64,000 nt of DNA from Nocardioides houyundeii (GCF_002865585.1 NZ_CP025581.1:310001-374000), one strand, 5' to 3'; positions 42,130 through 51,518 are shown, counted from the first letter of the stretch. Notes: generated from the sequence alone by a model not told the origin. Made by a program: numbers and translations.

Positions 42130-43273
42130 CCGCGTCGCGCACGAAGTCGGGGTCCTCCAGCAGGTCGCCGTACACCTCTCGGAGCTGGCCCACCCGGTAG
42201 CGGACCGTCTGACCGTGCACGAAGAGGGCGGCCGCCACCGCCTCGCGCCGTCCCTGGTGCAGCAGCCAGAGCCGCAGCGTCTCGGTCAGCTTGTCGCGGG
42301 CCGCCGGGGTCAGCTCGGCCAGCGGCGCCAGGACCCGGACGCGCAGGTCGGCGGCCGCCTCGGCGTCGGCGCTCACCACCAGCTCGGCCAGGTGGGACTC
42401 GGTGTCGCTGACCGGGCCGGACAGCTCCAGGCCCCGCCGCGCCCGCAGGTACGACGTCCGCACCTGGTCCCAGGGCCGGGCCGGACCGACCACGGCCGGG
42501 TGGCCCGTGGCGCTGCGCAGCAGCACCGCCCGGAGGGCGTCCGGCACCAGCAGCACCGAGTCGTCGTCGACGGACGCGGGGTCGGTGACCGTCAGGGTGC
42601 GCGGGTCGAGCAGGTCCCGGACCTGGCGCAGGTGGGCCTCGGGGACGAGCACCGCGGTCAGCGTCTGGGGGAGCTCCCAGTCGGCGCGCGTGGCGGCCCG
42701 GGCCAGCGCCTCGGTCTCCTCCCCGCGCAGCAGCGCCAGCGCCAGCGCCTCGCGCATCCGCTCCCGCACCCGACCGGACGTCGCGGCCTCGTCGCTGTGC
42801 CCGGAGACGCTGGAGGCGGAGAGCTGGTCGATGTAGGCGAAGACCAGTCCGGCGAACTTCGCCAGGGTCTCGGCGTCCACCCCGTCGGCGAGCAGGCCGG
42901 CCGACATCTCGTTCCAGGAGACCCGCGCCCCCACCCGGTAAGCGGCGAGCAGCGACTCCATGCTGCGCCCGGAGCGGGCCTCGCCGCGGCCCAGCTGGTA
43001 GGCGCCCTCCATCGCCGGGGCGGTGGGCCGGGTGCCGTCGGAGTTGCGGCGCGAGGCCAGCTGGATGAACCCGCCCAGGGCCAGCTGCACGGCGTTCCGG
43101 ATGTTCTCGCCCATGGCGCCGGAGAGCGCATTAGCATAAGTGGGAACCTCGGCGATGATGGCTTGGACGGCCGCATCGGCGACGCGGGGCAGGCGGCTCC
43201 GCATCACCGCGACCTCGGCGCCGCTGAGGTCGAGTCCGTGGTTCGCTGCCGTCCGGGCGTTATGTCGGGGCAT
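42101..43273 (-). CDS. PucR/CdaR-type transcriptional regulator
   Basis: A 390-residue regulator with an N-terminal helical domain (about 20-160, RSGRSMESLLAAYRVGARVS, the RsbT co-antagonist-like region) and the C-terminal PucR helix-turn-helix: LTETLRLWLLHQGRREAVAA, LFVHGQTVRYRVGQLREVYG (about 355-375). ATG 43273 is preceded by GAGGGAGT with good spacing; a longer frame begins at 43312. It is divergent from the reductase-desaturase genes, its likely targets, and its 3' end overlaps the penicillin-acylase fusion gene by 29 nt tail to tail. Confidence 0.82.
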   Translation of the reverse strand: MPRHNARTAANHGLDLSGAEVAVMRSRLPRVADAAVQAIIAEVPTYANALSGAMGENIRNAVQLALGGFIQLASRRNSDGTRPTAPAMEGAYQLGRGEARSGRSMESLLAAYRVGARVSWNEMSAGLLADGVDAETLAKFAGLVFAYIDQLSASSVSGHSDEAATSGRVRERMREALALALLRGEETEALARAATRADWELPQTLTAVLVPEAHLRQVRDLLDPRTLTVTDPASVDDDSVLLVPDALRAVLLRSATGHPAVVGPARPWDQVRTSYLRARRGLELSGPVSDTESHLAELVVSADAEAAADLRVRVLAPLAELTPAARDKLTETLRLWLLHQGRREAVAAALFVHGQTVRYRVGQLREVYGDLLEDPDFVRDAVIALAVPPR

Positions 43274-43378
43274 CGGGACTCCCTCAAGGCTGGTTTCATC
43301 ATGAGCGAACAAATGTGATGTGTATCTTCACGTGTGGTGGTCAGGAATCTACCCCCCGGGACCAGTCATGATGGGTGC

Positions 43379-44536
43379 ATGGCCATGTTGCTGAACCAAC
43401 CCAACCCCAGCCCGAGGGCTGCGGGGCGCCGTCGCGGCGCCACCCGGTTGCGGGACCGCGCCATCCGGCTGGTGGAGGCGGCCACCACGCCGCTGCTCCC
43501 CGCCGACTACCTGGACCTCTTCGCGCCCCTGCGCTCGGGCGCCGAGCTGCGCGGCCGCATAGTGGCCGTGCATCCCGAGACCGCCGACGCGGCCACCATC
43601 CTGATCCAGCCGGGTGCCGACTGGGCCGGTCACGTGCCCGGCCAGTACACCCGCGTCGGGATCGACGTCGACGGGGTGCGCCACTGGCGGGCCTACTCGC
43701 TCACCCACGGCCCGCGCGCCGACGGCCTGATCTCCATCACGGTCAAGGCCGTGCCGGACGGCATCGTCTCCAGCCACCTGGTCCGCGCCGCGGCGCCCGG
43801 CACCCTGGTCCACCTGGAGCAGGCGACGGGTGAGTTCGTGCTTCCTCCCGAGGGCGGCAAGTTCCTCTTCGTCACCGCCGGCTCCGGGGTCACCCCGGTG
43901 ATCGGGATGCTGCGCAACCTCTTCCCGGTCGCCGACGCCGGCGTCGTCCGGCTGGCGCGCAGCGAACCGTTCGACATCACCGTGGTGCACGTCGCGCCCA
44001 GCGAGCCCGACTCCATCTTCCTGCGCGACCTCAAGGCGCTGCACGAGGCCGGGCTGATCCACCTGGTGCCGCGCTACGACGACGTGCACGGCGTGCTCGA
44101 CGTCGCGGAGCTCTCCTCGCTGGTGCCCGACCTCTCCGCCCGCACCACCCTGGCGTGCGGGCCCGCCGGGCTGCTGGACGCGCTGGGCTCGCACCACGAG
44201 GCCGCCGGGCTGGCGCTGATCATCGAGCAGTTCCGCACCACCCGGGTCGCCGCCGGGGAGGGGGGCACCGTCTCGTTCGAGCAGTCCGACCGCGAGGTCG
44301 AGGCGGACGGCGCGACGCCGATCCTCGACGCCGCCGAGGACGCCGGGCTGCTGATGCCCAGCGGCTGCCGGATGGGCATCTGCATGGGCTGCGTGCTGCC
44401 GCTCAAGGAGGGCTCGGTGCGCGACCTGCGCAACGGCGAGGTGACCACCGCCATCCCCGGCGAGACCGACCCCGGGGGCATCAAGATCCAGACCTGCATC
44501 AGCGCCGCCGCCGGCGCCTGCCGCATCGACCACTGA
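43379..44536 (+). CDS. Ferredoxin-NADP reductase-type electron-transfer protein for fatty acid desaturase
   Basis: A 385-residue flavo-iron-sulfur protein. An FAD domain (ADWAGHVPGQYTRVGIDVDG; HWRAYSLTHGP) and NAD(P)H domain (GGKFLFVTAGSGVTPVIGML; TLACGPAGLLDALG) are followed by a C-terminal plant-type [2Fe-2S] domain with MPSGCRMGICMGCVLPLKEG and QTCISAAAGACRID. The order matches Rv3230c of Mycobacterium, the partner of DesA3. ATG 43379 lies six nt after CATGAT, a leaderless-type context. The desaturase gene follows 34 nt downstream in the same operon; it receives the electrons. Confidence 0.9.
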   Translation: MAMLLNQPNPSPRAAGRRRGATRLRDRAIRLVEAATTPLLPADYLDLFAPLRSGAELRGRIVAVHPETADAATILIQPGADWAGHVPGQYTRVGIDVDGVRHWRAYSLTHGPRADGLISITVKAVPDGIVSSHLVRAAAPGTLVHLEQATGEFVLPPEGGKFLFVTAGSGVTPVIGMLRNLFPVADAGVVRLARSEPFDITVVHVAPSEPDSIFLRDLKALHEAGLIHLVPRYDDVHGVLDVAELSSLVPDLSARTTLACGPAGLLDALGSHHEAAGLALIIEQFRTTRVAAGEGGTVSFEQSDREVEADGATPILDAAEDAGLLMPSGCRMGICMGCVLPLKEGSVRDLRNGEVTTAIPGETDPGGIKIQTCISAAAGACRIDH

Positions 44537-44570
44537 CCGTTCCCACTCGACCGACCTGCAAGGAGTCGCC

Positions 44571-45836
44571 ATGACCGCCATCACCAAGAAGGCCGAGAAC
44601 CCGACCGCCCACCTCTCCCCGGAGGACATCGAGGAGCTCGGGCGCGAGCTCGACCGCATCCGGCAGAGCGTGATCGACGACCGCGGCGCCAGCGACGCGG
44701 CGTACATCCGGGGCATGGTGAAGACCCAGCGCTACCTCGAGCTCGGCAGCCGCGCCGTGCTGCTCTTCTCGTCGCTGCCCCCGGCCTGGCTGGTCGGCAC
44801 CGCCGGGCTGAGCGTGGCCAAGATCCTCGAGAACATGGAGGTCGGCCACAACGTCATGCACGGCCAGTGGGACTGGATGCGCGACCCGAAGATCCACTCC
44901 TCGACCTGGGAGTGGGACAACGCCTCGACCGCCGAGGGCTGGAAGCACAGCCACAACGAGGTGCACCACACCTACACCAACATCGTCGGCAAGGACAACG
45001 ACCTCGGCTACGGCATCATGCGCGTCGACGAGGACCAGAAGTGGTACCCGATGCACCTGGGCCAGCCGCTGTGGAACTTCATCAACGCCTGCTTCTTCGA
45101 GTACGGCATCGCCGCCTACGACCTCGAGCTCGGCAAGAACCTCTCCAAGCCCAAGGACAAGCGCAGCCCGGAGTTCAAGCGCCGCGCCGCCAACACCCTG
45201 CGCAAGATCCGCCAGCAGATGACCAAGGACTACGTCGTCCACCCCGCGCTGTCGATCCCGACCGGGTCGTTCCTGCCGACCCTGGCGGCCAACTTCACCG
45301 CCAACCTGGTGCGCAACCTGTGGTCGCACTCGGTGATCATGTGCGGGCACTTCCCCGAGGGCGTCGAGACCTTCGAGCGCGACGCCATCCCGGATAAGGA
45401 GACCCGCGGCGAGTGGTACCTGCGCCAGATGCTGGGCAGCGCCAACATCTCCGGGTCCGAGGCCATGCACATCATGACCGGCAACCTGAGCCACCAGATC
45501 GAGCACCACCTGTTCCCCGACCTGCCGAGCAACCGCTACAAGGAGGTCGCCCCGCAGGTGAAGGCGCTCTTCGACAAGTACGACCTGACCTACCTGGAGC
45601 GCCCGCTGCCCCAGCAGGTCTACAGCGCCTGGCACAAGGTGGTCCGCCTCAGCCTGCCCAACGGGTTCCTGGCCTCCACCACTCCCAAGAACCTGCCCGG
45701 CCAGCTGACCAAGCTCTACAAGATGACCACTGGCGGCCCCAAGGTGCGCCGCGCCATCCAGGCCCGCCTCCTGCAGGAGGCGCGCCGGCGTCAGCCCGGC
45801 CAGGCCGCCCCGGCCCCGGAGCGCACCGCGGCCTGA
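44571..45836 (+). CDS. Membrane fatty-acid desaturase (DesA3/acyl-CoA delta-9 type)
   Basis: A 421-residue di-iron desaturase with three histidine boxes: VGHNVMHGQWDWM (H-x4-H, about 92), KHSHNEVHHTYTN (H-x2-HH, about 125) and NLSHQIEHHLFPD (H-x2-HH, about 306). Hydrophobic segments surround the first two boxes. It introduces a cis double bond, probably at C9 of stearoyl-CoA, using electrons from the reductase encoded just upstream. AAGGAG lies a few nt before ATG 44571. A strong hairpin after the stop ends the two-gene operon. The divergent PucR-type gene may control it. Confidence 0.92.
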   Translation: MTAITKKAENPTAHLSPEDIEELGRELDRIRQSVIDDRGASDAAYIRGMVKTQRYLELGSRAVLLFSSLPPAWLVGTAGLSVAKILENMEVGHNVMHGQWDWMRDPKIHSSTWEWDNASTAEGWKHSHNEVHHTYTNIVGKDNDLGYGIMRVDEDQKWYPMHLGQPLWNFINACFFEYGIAAYDLELGKNLSKPKDKRSPEFKRRAANTLRKIRQQMTKDYVVHPALSIPTGSFLPTLAANFTANLVRNLWSHSVIMCGHFPEGVETFERDAIPDKETRGEWYLRQMLGSANISGSEAMHIMTGNLSHQIEHHLFPDLPSNRYKEVAPQVKALFDKYDLTYLERPLPQQVYSAWHKVVRLSLPNGFLASTTPKNLPGQLTKLYKMTTGGPKVRRAIQARLLQEARRRQPGQAAPAPERTAA

Positions 45837-45850
45837 GGCCTGCTCGCCCT

Positions 45851-45896
45851 GATCCCCGCCGGAAGGTGCCCGACTCGGGCGTCACCGGCGGGGATC
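45851..45896 (+). terminator. Terminator after the desaturase gene
   Basis: A perfect 12-bp stem (GATCCCCGCCGG 45851-45862 with CCGGCGGGGATC 45885-45896) encloses a second small hairpin (GCCC-GACTC-GGGC). It lies 14 nt after the desaturase stop; no T-run follows. Confidence 0.7.
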
Positions 45897-45925
45897 TCGG
45901 CATGGTGAGCAACTACCCTTGCGGC

Positions 45926-45997
45926 CATGCCTTCCCCCGCCTTCCCCCGGCGTACCTCCGCTCGAGTCGCGTCCGTCCTCGCGGCCCGCGGTCGCTG
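45926..45997 (+). CDS. Possible 23-codon leader ORF
   Basis: ATG 45926 opens MPSPAFPRRTSARVASVLAA followed by RGR and a TGA, four nt before the GTG of the downstream membrane-protein gene. TACCCT sits seven nt upstream of the ATG, so a leaderless transcript could start exactly there. If translated, the downstream GTG would be reached by re-initiation. It may be noise; no similarity known. Confidence 0.25.
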
Positions 45998-46001
45998 AGA
46001 C

Positions 46002-47609
46002 GTGGGCTGGCTGCTGCTGGCGCTCTTCGCGCTGGTCTACCTCGCCGTAGGCCCCTGGACCTTCTTCCTGGCCGCCGCGCTGCTCGCGGTGCCCCGGATC
46101 CGGGAGCGGGTCCCGCGCCCTCGGCCCACCTGGCGGGGCGCCGGCATCGGGGTCGCGGCGCTGGCCGTGCTGGCGCTGCTGGTGGTGCTGATCCCCGACG
46201 GCCGGCTGCCCATCCCCTCCGCGGGCGGCTCCCTGGTGACCCCGGCGTACGACGGCCGCCAGGTCTCGGCCCGGCCCGTGGCCGCCGAGGTCCCGCCCCA
46301 GCACCCGTGGCTGGCGGCCAACGGCACCAGCTCCCTGCACAAGGACGCCTGGAACACCGACGCCGTCCAGGGGCCGGGCCCGCTGGGGGACCGGCCCGGG
46401 GTGGAGACCGGCTCCTACGGGCTGGAGCAGTGCGCCTCGCTGGCCTTCGACAGTCGCGGCCGGATGGTCGGCCTGTGCCGCGACCGCAAGGGCCCGGTGC
46501 TGCGGGTGCTGGATCCGGAGAAGCTGCGTCCGCTGGCGACCAAGCGACTGCCCGCCGGCAAGGACGAGGGCCCGGAGGGCCACGACGTCTGCGGGGGGAG
46601 CTACTTCTACCTCGACAACGGCGACCGCGCCGTGGTCATCACCGCCGACCGCAAGATCCAGGCGATCGGCACCGCGGACGCCGACGACGAGCCCGACCTC
46701 ACCGTCGACGAGTCGTGGAGCCTGGAGGACCTGGTGCCCGCCGACGACTGCCTGGTGGCCGCGCTGCCGGACTGGACCGGACGGATCTGGTGGAGCTCCC
46801 AGGCGGGGCGGGTCGGCGTCGTGGACCCGGTGGCCGGCACCGTGCAGGTGCTGGAGCTCGGTGAGGCGGTGAGCAACTCCTTCGCCGTCGACGAGACCGG
46901 CGGGGTCTTCCTGGTCACCGACCGGGCGCTCTACCGGTTGGCCGTCGACGCCGCGGGCGCGCCGGTGGTCACCTGGCGCACCGAGTACGACCGCGGCGTG
47001 GAGCGCAAGGCGGGTCAGCCCAGCCAGGGCAGCGGCACCACGCCCACCCTGGTCGACGGCAACCTGGTGGCGATCGCGGACAACGCCGAGCCCCGGATGC
47101 GGGTGGTCTTCCTGGACCGCGGCACCGGCACCGAGGTCTGCCACTCAGCGGTCTTCGACGGCGGCGAGAGCGCCACCGACACCTCCCTGGTCTCGGTCGG
47201 ATCCGGTGTGGTGGTGGAGAACAACCACGACTACGACTCGCCGCTCTCCACGGCGCTGGGCTTCGGCACGTCGCCCGGTCTGGCCCGGGTCGACGAGCGC
47301 GACGGCCAGTGCCGGGTGGTGTGGACCAACGACTCGGTCGCGCCCTCGGCGGTGCCGGTGGTCTCCTGGGCCAACGGGCTGCTCTACACCTGGACCAAGC
47401 GGCCCAACCTGTGGGGCGTCGCCGCGTGGTACCTGACCGCGATCGACGTGCACTCCGGCCACACCGCCTTCTCGGTGCGGTCGGGGACCGGGGCGCTGCA
47501 CGACAACCACCACAGCGGGCTCGTCCTCGGTGCCGACGGGTCGGCGTACGTCGGCACGCTGGGCGGGCTGGTGCGGGTGCGGGACTACCAGCGGAAGAGC
47601 GAGGACTGA
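46002..47609 (+). CDS. Membrane-anchored beta-propeller-like protein, unknown function
   Basis: A 535-residue protein. Two hydrophobic helices (about 3-27, LLLALFALVYLAVGPWTFFL; 46-66) anchor it, leaving a large extracytoplasmic domain with repeated propeller-like blades: GLEQCASLAFDSRGRMVGLC, TADRKIQAIGTADADDEPDL, RVGVVDPVAGTVQVLELGEA, GTTPTLVDGNLVAIADNAEP, SGLVLGADGSAYVGTLGGLV. The blades resemble PQQ/BamB-like repeats, with paired cysteines. GTG 46002 is the first start of the frame; no good Shine-Dalgarno. It converges on the SDR gene with 4 nt between stops. Role unknown. Confidence 0.65.
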   Translation: MGWLLLALFALVYLAVGPWTFFLAAALLAVPRIRERVPRPRPTWRGAGIGVAALAVLALLVVLIPDGRLPIPSAGGSLVTPAYDGRQVSARPVAAEVPPQHPWLAANGTSSLHKDAWNTDAVQGPGPLGDRPGVETGSYGLEQCASLAFDSRGRMVGLCRDRKGPVLRVLDPEKLRPLATKRLPAGKDEGPEGHDVCGGSYFYLDNGDRAVVITADRKIQAIGTADADDEPDLTVDESWSLEDLVPADDCLVAALPDWTGRIWWSSQAGRVGVVDPVAGTVQVLELGEAVSNSFAVDETGGVFLVTDRALYRLAVDAAGAPVVTWRTEYDRGVERKAGQPSQGSGTTPTLVDGNLVAIADNAEPRMRVVFLDRGTGTEVCHSAVFDGGESATDTSLVSVGSGVVVENNHDYDSPLSTALGFGTSPGLARVDERDGQCRVVWTNDSVAPSAVPVVSWANGLLYTWTKRPNLWGVAAWYLTAIDVHSGHTAFSVRSGTGALHDNHHSGLVLGADGSAYVGTLGGLVRVRDYQRKSED

Positions 47610-47613
47610 CCGG

Positions 47614-48543
47614 TCAGGGGTAGGTCAGGCCCACCGTCTGCTCGCTGATCTCCCAGAGGCGGCGCTGCGCCATCTCGTCCCGGGCCAGCGGGGTGCTGCC
47701 CACCAGGCGGGGCGGCCCGGACAGCTGCCCGAAGCCACCGGGCCCGCAGTAGGACCCGCCGGGCAGGTCGGCGGTCGCGGCCATCAGCACCGGCCAGGCG
47801 CCGCGCTCGGCGGACTGGGAGACCGCCTTGGTAGCCGCGTCGAGGATCGAGGCGAGGCCGCCGGCGGAGCGGCCGGTGCGACCGTTGGCGACCAGGTGGG
47901 TGCCGGAGATGCCGGGGTGCGCGGCCAGCGCCCTGACCGGGAGTCCCCGGGACCGGGCTCGCCGGTCCAGCTCGAAGGTGAAGAGCAGGTTGGCCAGCTT
48001 GGACTCGGCGTACTCCGGCCAGCGCTTGTAGCTGCCCCGGGGCGTGCGCGGGTCGTCCAGCGGCGCGGTCCGGGCCCGGCGGTGCATCTGCGAGCTCACC
48101 GTGACCACCCGTCCCTCGCCGCTCTCGGTCAGCTGCGGCAGCAGCAGCCCGGTGAGCAGGAACGGCCCGAAGTGGTTGGTCGCCATCTGCAGCTCCAGGC
48201 CGTCCACGGTCCGCTGGTAGGCGGGCGCCATCACCCCGGCGTTGTTGACCAGCAGGTGCAGCGGCCCGTACGCCGCGGCGTCCTGCCCTGCCCGGCGTAC
48301 CGAGTCCAGCGACGCCAGGTCGACCACCAGCTTCTCCAGGGCGGCCGCGGGCACCTCGGCCCGGATCGCCTGGGCGGTCTCCTCGAGCTTGGCCCGGGTG
48401 CGGCCCGCCAGCACCACCCGGGCGCCGTGCCGGGCCAGCTCCAGGGCGGTGTGGTGTCCCAGGCCGCCGAGGCTGGGGCCGGTGACCAGGGCGGTGCGTC
48501 CGGTCAGGTCGCCGATCTCGGCCGGCGACCACGGCTCGGTCAC
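47614..48543 (-). CDS. Short-chain dehydrogenase/reductase
   Basis: A 309-residue SDR of the retinol-dehydrogenase/protochlorophyllide-reductase-like group. TALVTGPSLGGLGHHTALEL is a variant of the NAD(P)-binding TGxxxGxG, LHLLVNNAGVMAP is the NNAG motif, VVTVSSQMHRRA supplies the Ser and EYAESKLANLLFTFEL the catalytic Tyr-x3-Lys. Substrate unknown. It starts at GTG 48543 overlapping the stop of the mycothiol-type gene by 4 nt, so the two are co-translated. Confidence 0.82.
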   Translation of the reverse strand: MTEPWSPAEIGDLTGRTALVTGPSLGGLGHHTALELARHGARVVLAGRTRAKLEETAQAIRAEVPAAALEKLVVDLASLDSVRRAGQDAAAYGPLHLLVNNAGVMAPAYQRTVDGLELQMATNHFGPFLLTGLLLPQLTESGEGRVVTVSSQMHRRARTAPLDDPRTPRGSYKRWPEYAESKLANLLFTFELDRRARSRGLPVRALAAHPGISGTHLVANGRTGRSAGGLASILDAATKAVSQSAERGAWPVLMAATADLPGGSYCGPGGFGQLSGPPRLVGSTPLARDEMAQRRLWEISEQTVGLTYP

Positions 48544-49394
48544 GGGGTGACCGCCAGGGACTCCACCACGCGCAGGCCCAGGTCGGTGTCGCCGCCGACC
48601 CGCACCAGGCCGGGCTCGGGACGGCGCCGGCCGCCGGCCAGCAGCAGGAAGGACTCCAGGTCGCAGTGGATGGTGGCGTCGATCTCGTCCGACGCCGTCT
48701 CGGCGAGCAGCCGGCCGCGGCCGTCGGGAGCGACGCAGGCCACACGGCGGGGCAGCCCGGCGACCTCCAGCGCGACCGTGGTGCCGACCGGCGCGCGCAC
48801 CTTCTTGGCGAGCACGAAGCCCAGGCTCTCGGCGAGGTACTCGGCCGAGTGCCGGGCCGCGGGGGAGTCGAGGTTGCCGGGGCGCCCGACCGCCCGGCGC
48901 ACGTCCTGCTCGTGCATCCACACGTCCAGGGGACGGTTGCGCAGCAGGGTGCGGGTGGACCAGCCGATGGCGCCGAAGAGGCCCGGTGCGACCGCGTCCG
49001 GGTCGCGGGGCGGGTCGGCGAGGAGCGCGGTGTTGCGGCTGGTGGCGGACTCGCGGATCTCGTTGATCAGCTGGTCCGGGGAGGCGTCGCGCCGGGCCAC
49101 CACGCCCTGCTCGGTGAAGGTGCCCATCGGGCTCTTCAGGTGCCCGCTCTCGACGAGCTCGACCTCGGCGTGCGGGGTGCCCACCAGCAGCGACTCCAGG
49201 TGCGCGGTGTGTGCGGCGACCGCGTGCACGTCCCAGCCGGGCAGGTCGGTGGGGCGCGCCCAGTCGTCGTCGTCCAGCTCCTCCAGCAGCGTGGTGAAGT
49301 CGTTGACGGCCTGCCACCAGGTCGTCACCGCGGCGGCGAGCTCTCGGGACGCCTCGTCGGTGGTGGCCGTGGTCGTCTCGCGCTGCTCGGTCAT
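48540..49394 (-). CDS. Maleylpyruvate isomerase-family mycothiol-dependent protein (DinB-like fold)
   Basis: A 284-residue protein with the MDMPI N-terminal helical bundle: DWARPTDLPGWDVHAVAAHT (about 44-63) and WMHEQDVRRAVGRPG (about 159-173) supply metal-binding His residues; the C-terminal domain has SDEIDATIHCDLESFLLLAG and VRVGGDTDLGLRVV. Family members use mycothiol or act as metal-dependent enzymes restricted to actinobacteria. The substrate is not evident. A SDR gene is translationally coupled downstream, so both may act on one aldehyde or ketone. Divergent from the thioredoxin-NHL gene. Confidence 0.78.
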   Translation of the reverse strand: MTEQRETTTATTDEASRELAAAVTTWWQAVNDFTTLLEELDDDDWARPTDLPGWDVHAVAAHTAHLESLLVGTPHAEVELVESGHLKSPMGTFTEQGVVARRDASPDQLINEIRESATSRNTALLADPPRDPDAVAPGLFGAIGWSTRTLLRNRPLDVWMHEQDVRRAVGRPGNLDSPAARHSAEYLAESLGFVLAKKVRAPVGTTVALEVAGLPRRVACVAPDGRGRLLAETASDEIDATIHCDLESFLLLAGGRRRPEPGLVRVGGDTDLGLRVVESLAVTP

Positions 49395-49438
49395 GGCCCG
49401 CAGCCTAGGGTCTGGGTGGGTGCGGGGAGAATGGCTGC

Positions 49439-51187
49439 ATGCGTGTTCGTGCTCCCGAGCTGACCGGACGCGGGTGGCTCAACACCTCCGGTCCCCTGTC
49501 CCTGGCCGATCTCCGGGGGCGCTTCGTGCTCCTGGACTTCTGGACCTTCTGCTGCGTCAACTGCCTGCACGTGATCGACGAGCTGCGGCCCCTGGAGGAG
49601 CGGTACGCCGAGGAGCTGGTGGTGGTCGGCGTGCACTCGCCCAAGTTCGTGCACGAGGCCGACCCGGACGCGCTGGTCGCCGCCGTGGAGCGCTACGACG
49701 TGCACCACCCCGTGCTGGACGACCCGGAGCTCACCACCTGGTCGGCCTACACCGCGCGGGCCTGGCCCACGCTGGTGCTGGTCGACCCCGAGGGCTACGT
49801 GGTCGCCCAGTACGCCGGGGAGGGGCACGTGCACGCCATCGACCGGCTGCTCGGCGAGCTGGTGCCCGAGCACCGCGAGCGCGGCACCCTGCAGCCCGGC
49901 GACTCGCCGTACGTCCCGCCGGTGGTGGAGCCGAGCGACCTGCGGTTCCCGGCCAAGGCGGTGCCGCTGCCCGGTGGCGGGGTGCTGGTCGCGGACGCCG
50001 GGCACCACGAGGTGGTCGAGCTGGCCGGCCCGGAGGGGCCGGTGCTGCGCCGGTTCGCCGGCTTCGCCGAGCCCAACGGCCTGTGCCTGCTGCCCGGCGA
50101 GGTGGCCGCCGAGGTGGGCTACGACGTGGTGGTGGCCGACACCCGGCACCACCAGCTGGCCGGCATCACCCTGGCCACCGGCGAGGTCCGGGTGCTGGCC
50201 GGCGACGGCGAGCAGTGGATGCCCGGCGACGACACCAGCAGGCTCTCCAGCCCCTGGGACGTCGCCTGGTGGGAGGGGGCGGTCTGGGTGGCAATGGCCG
50301 GGATCCACCAGCTGTGGACCTTCGACCCGCGCACCGGCTCCGTCGCCGTGGCGGCCGGCACCACCAACGAGGGACTGCGCGACGGACCGGCCGACCAGGC
50401 ATGGCTGGCGCAGACCAGCGGCCTCGCGGTGGCGGGGGAGCGGCTGTGGTTGGCCGACAGCGAGGTCTCGGCGCTGCGCTGGGTGGCCGACGGGGAGGTG
50501 CACACCGCGGTGGGGACCGGACTCTTCGACTTCGGCTTCCGAGACGGCGCGAGCGACCAGGCGCTGCTCCAGCACCCGTTGGGAGTGACCGCCCTGCCCG
50601 ACGGCTCGGTCGCGGTCTGCGACACCTACAACGGCGCCGTACGCCGGTTCTCACCCGAGGACGGCGAGCTCACCACGCTGGCCACCGGCCTGGCCGAGCC
50701 CAGCGGGGCGTACGTCGACGGCGAGCACCTGGTGGTCGTGGAGTCGGGCGCGCACCGCCTCACCCGGGTCGCGCTCGGCGCCTCGGCCAAGGCCGCCGAC
50801 TTCAGCCACCGCACCCAGCGCCCGGTCACCGAGGTGGCGGCGTCGCTGGTGCTGGACGTGGCGTTCACGCCGCCGCCGGGGCAGAAGGTGGACGACCGCT
50901 ACGGCCCGGCCACCCAGCTGATGGTGACCGCCACCCCGGCCGCGCTGCTGCGCAGCGGTGAAGGACGCGGCACCGACCTGCGGCGCACCCTCGAGCTGGA
51001 CCCGAGCGTCGGCGAGGGCGTGCTGCACCTCGCGGCCCGCGCTGCCTCCTGTGACGACGTGCTGGGCGAGGGCGCGGCCTGCCACGTGCACCAGCAGGAC
51101 TGGGGCGTGCCGGTGCGGGTCAGCGCCGACGGGGAGGCCGTGCTGAGGCTGCCCCTGGGCGGCACCGGGGTCGGTGAGGGCAGGTGA
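49439..51187 (+). CDS. NHLRC2-like protein: thioredoxin domain plus NHL propeller
   Basis: A 582-residue protein. Residues 1-150 are a thioredoxin/TlpA fold with FVLLDFWTFCCVNCLHVIDE (C-C-V-N-C redox site, about 37) and ARAWPTLVLVDPEGYVVAQY. From about 165 on, NHL-repeat blades appear: GVLVADAGHHEVVELAGPEG, VVVADTRHHQLAGITLATGE, LAVAGERLWLADSEVSALRW, VAVCDTYNGAVRRFSPEDG. The C-terminal 100 residues are a beta domain. The layout is that of human NHLRC2 and bacterial relatives, which are of unclear function. GAGAAT six nt before ATG 49439 suggests a leaderless start. No signal peptide, so cytosolic. Confidence 0.85.
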   Translation: MRVRAPELTGRGWLNTSGPLSLADLRGRFVLLDFWTFCCVNCLHVIDELRPLEERYAEELVVVGVHSPKFVHEADPDALVAAVERYDVHHPVLDDPELTTWSAYTARAWPTLVLVDPEGYVVAQYAGEGHVHAIDRLLGELVPEHRERGTLQPGDSPYVPPVVEPSDLRFPAKAVPLPGGGVLVADAGHHEVVELAGPEGPVLRRFAGFAEPNGLCLLPGEVAAEVGYDVVVADTRHHQLAGITLATGEVRVLAGDGEQWMPGDDTSRLSSPWDVAWWEGAVWVAMAGIHQLWTFDPRTGSVAVAAGTTNEGLRDGPADQAWLAQTSGLAVAGERLWLADSEVSALRWVADGEVHTAVGTGLFDFGFRDGASDQALLQHPLGVTALPDGSVAVCDTYNGAVRRFSPEDGELTTLATGLAEPSGAYVDGEHLVVVESGAHRLTRVALGASAKAADFSHRTQRPVTEVAASLVLDVAFTPPPGQKVDDRYGPATQLMVTATPAALLRSGEGRGTDLRRTLELDPSVGEGVLHLAARAASCDDVLGEGAACHVHQQDWGVPVRVSADGEAVLRLPLGGTGVGEGR

Positions 51188-51206
51188 AGACCCGGCAGCC
51201 GGGAGG

Positions 51207-51518
51207 TCAGGCCTCGCGCCAGGGGTCGAGCTCCTCGCGGGCGGACTCCACGAGCCGCTCGCGCTGGTCAGGGTCCATGGCATCCCAGGTGCCGTAGCCG
51301 CGCGAGGCCAGGGGGGCGACGAACGCCCCGAACTCGTCGTCGCGCGCCAGCGTTCGCAACGACTCCTCGCCACGCAGCACGGCGTCGATCCGTCGGCGCA
51401 CCGCCTCGTCCTCGGCATGGTCGCGCAGGGTCCGCAGGGACTCACGGAGCATCGCGTCGAGCTTGCTGTTCGCCGCCAGCGTGGGGAGCAGCGGCCTCGG
51501 CTCCTCCTCCTCACTCAC
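51207..51518 (-). CDS. Small helical hypothetical protein, last gene of ESX-like trio
   Basis: A 103-residue charged protein beginning with four glutamates (VSEEEEPRPLLPTLAANSKL) and continuing as two helices (DAMLRESLRTLRDHAEDEAV; ESLRTLARDDEFGAFVAPL). GTG 51518 overlaps the stop of the WXG-type gene by GTGA, so it is translated with it. It could be a chaperone or regulator for the upstream proteins. No family recognised. Confidence 0.6.
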   Translation of the reverse strand: MSEEEEPRPLLPTLAANSKLDAMLRESLRTLRDHAEDEAVRRRIDAVLRGEESLRTLARDDEFGAFVAPLASRGYGTWDAMDPDQRERLVESAREELDPWREA

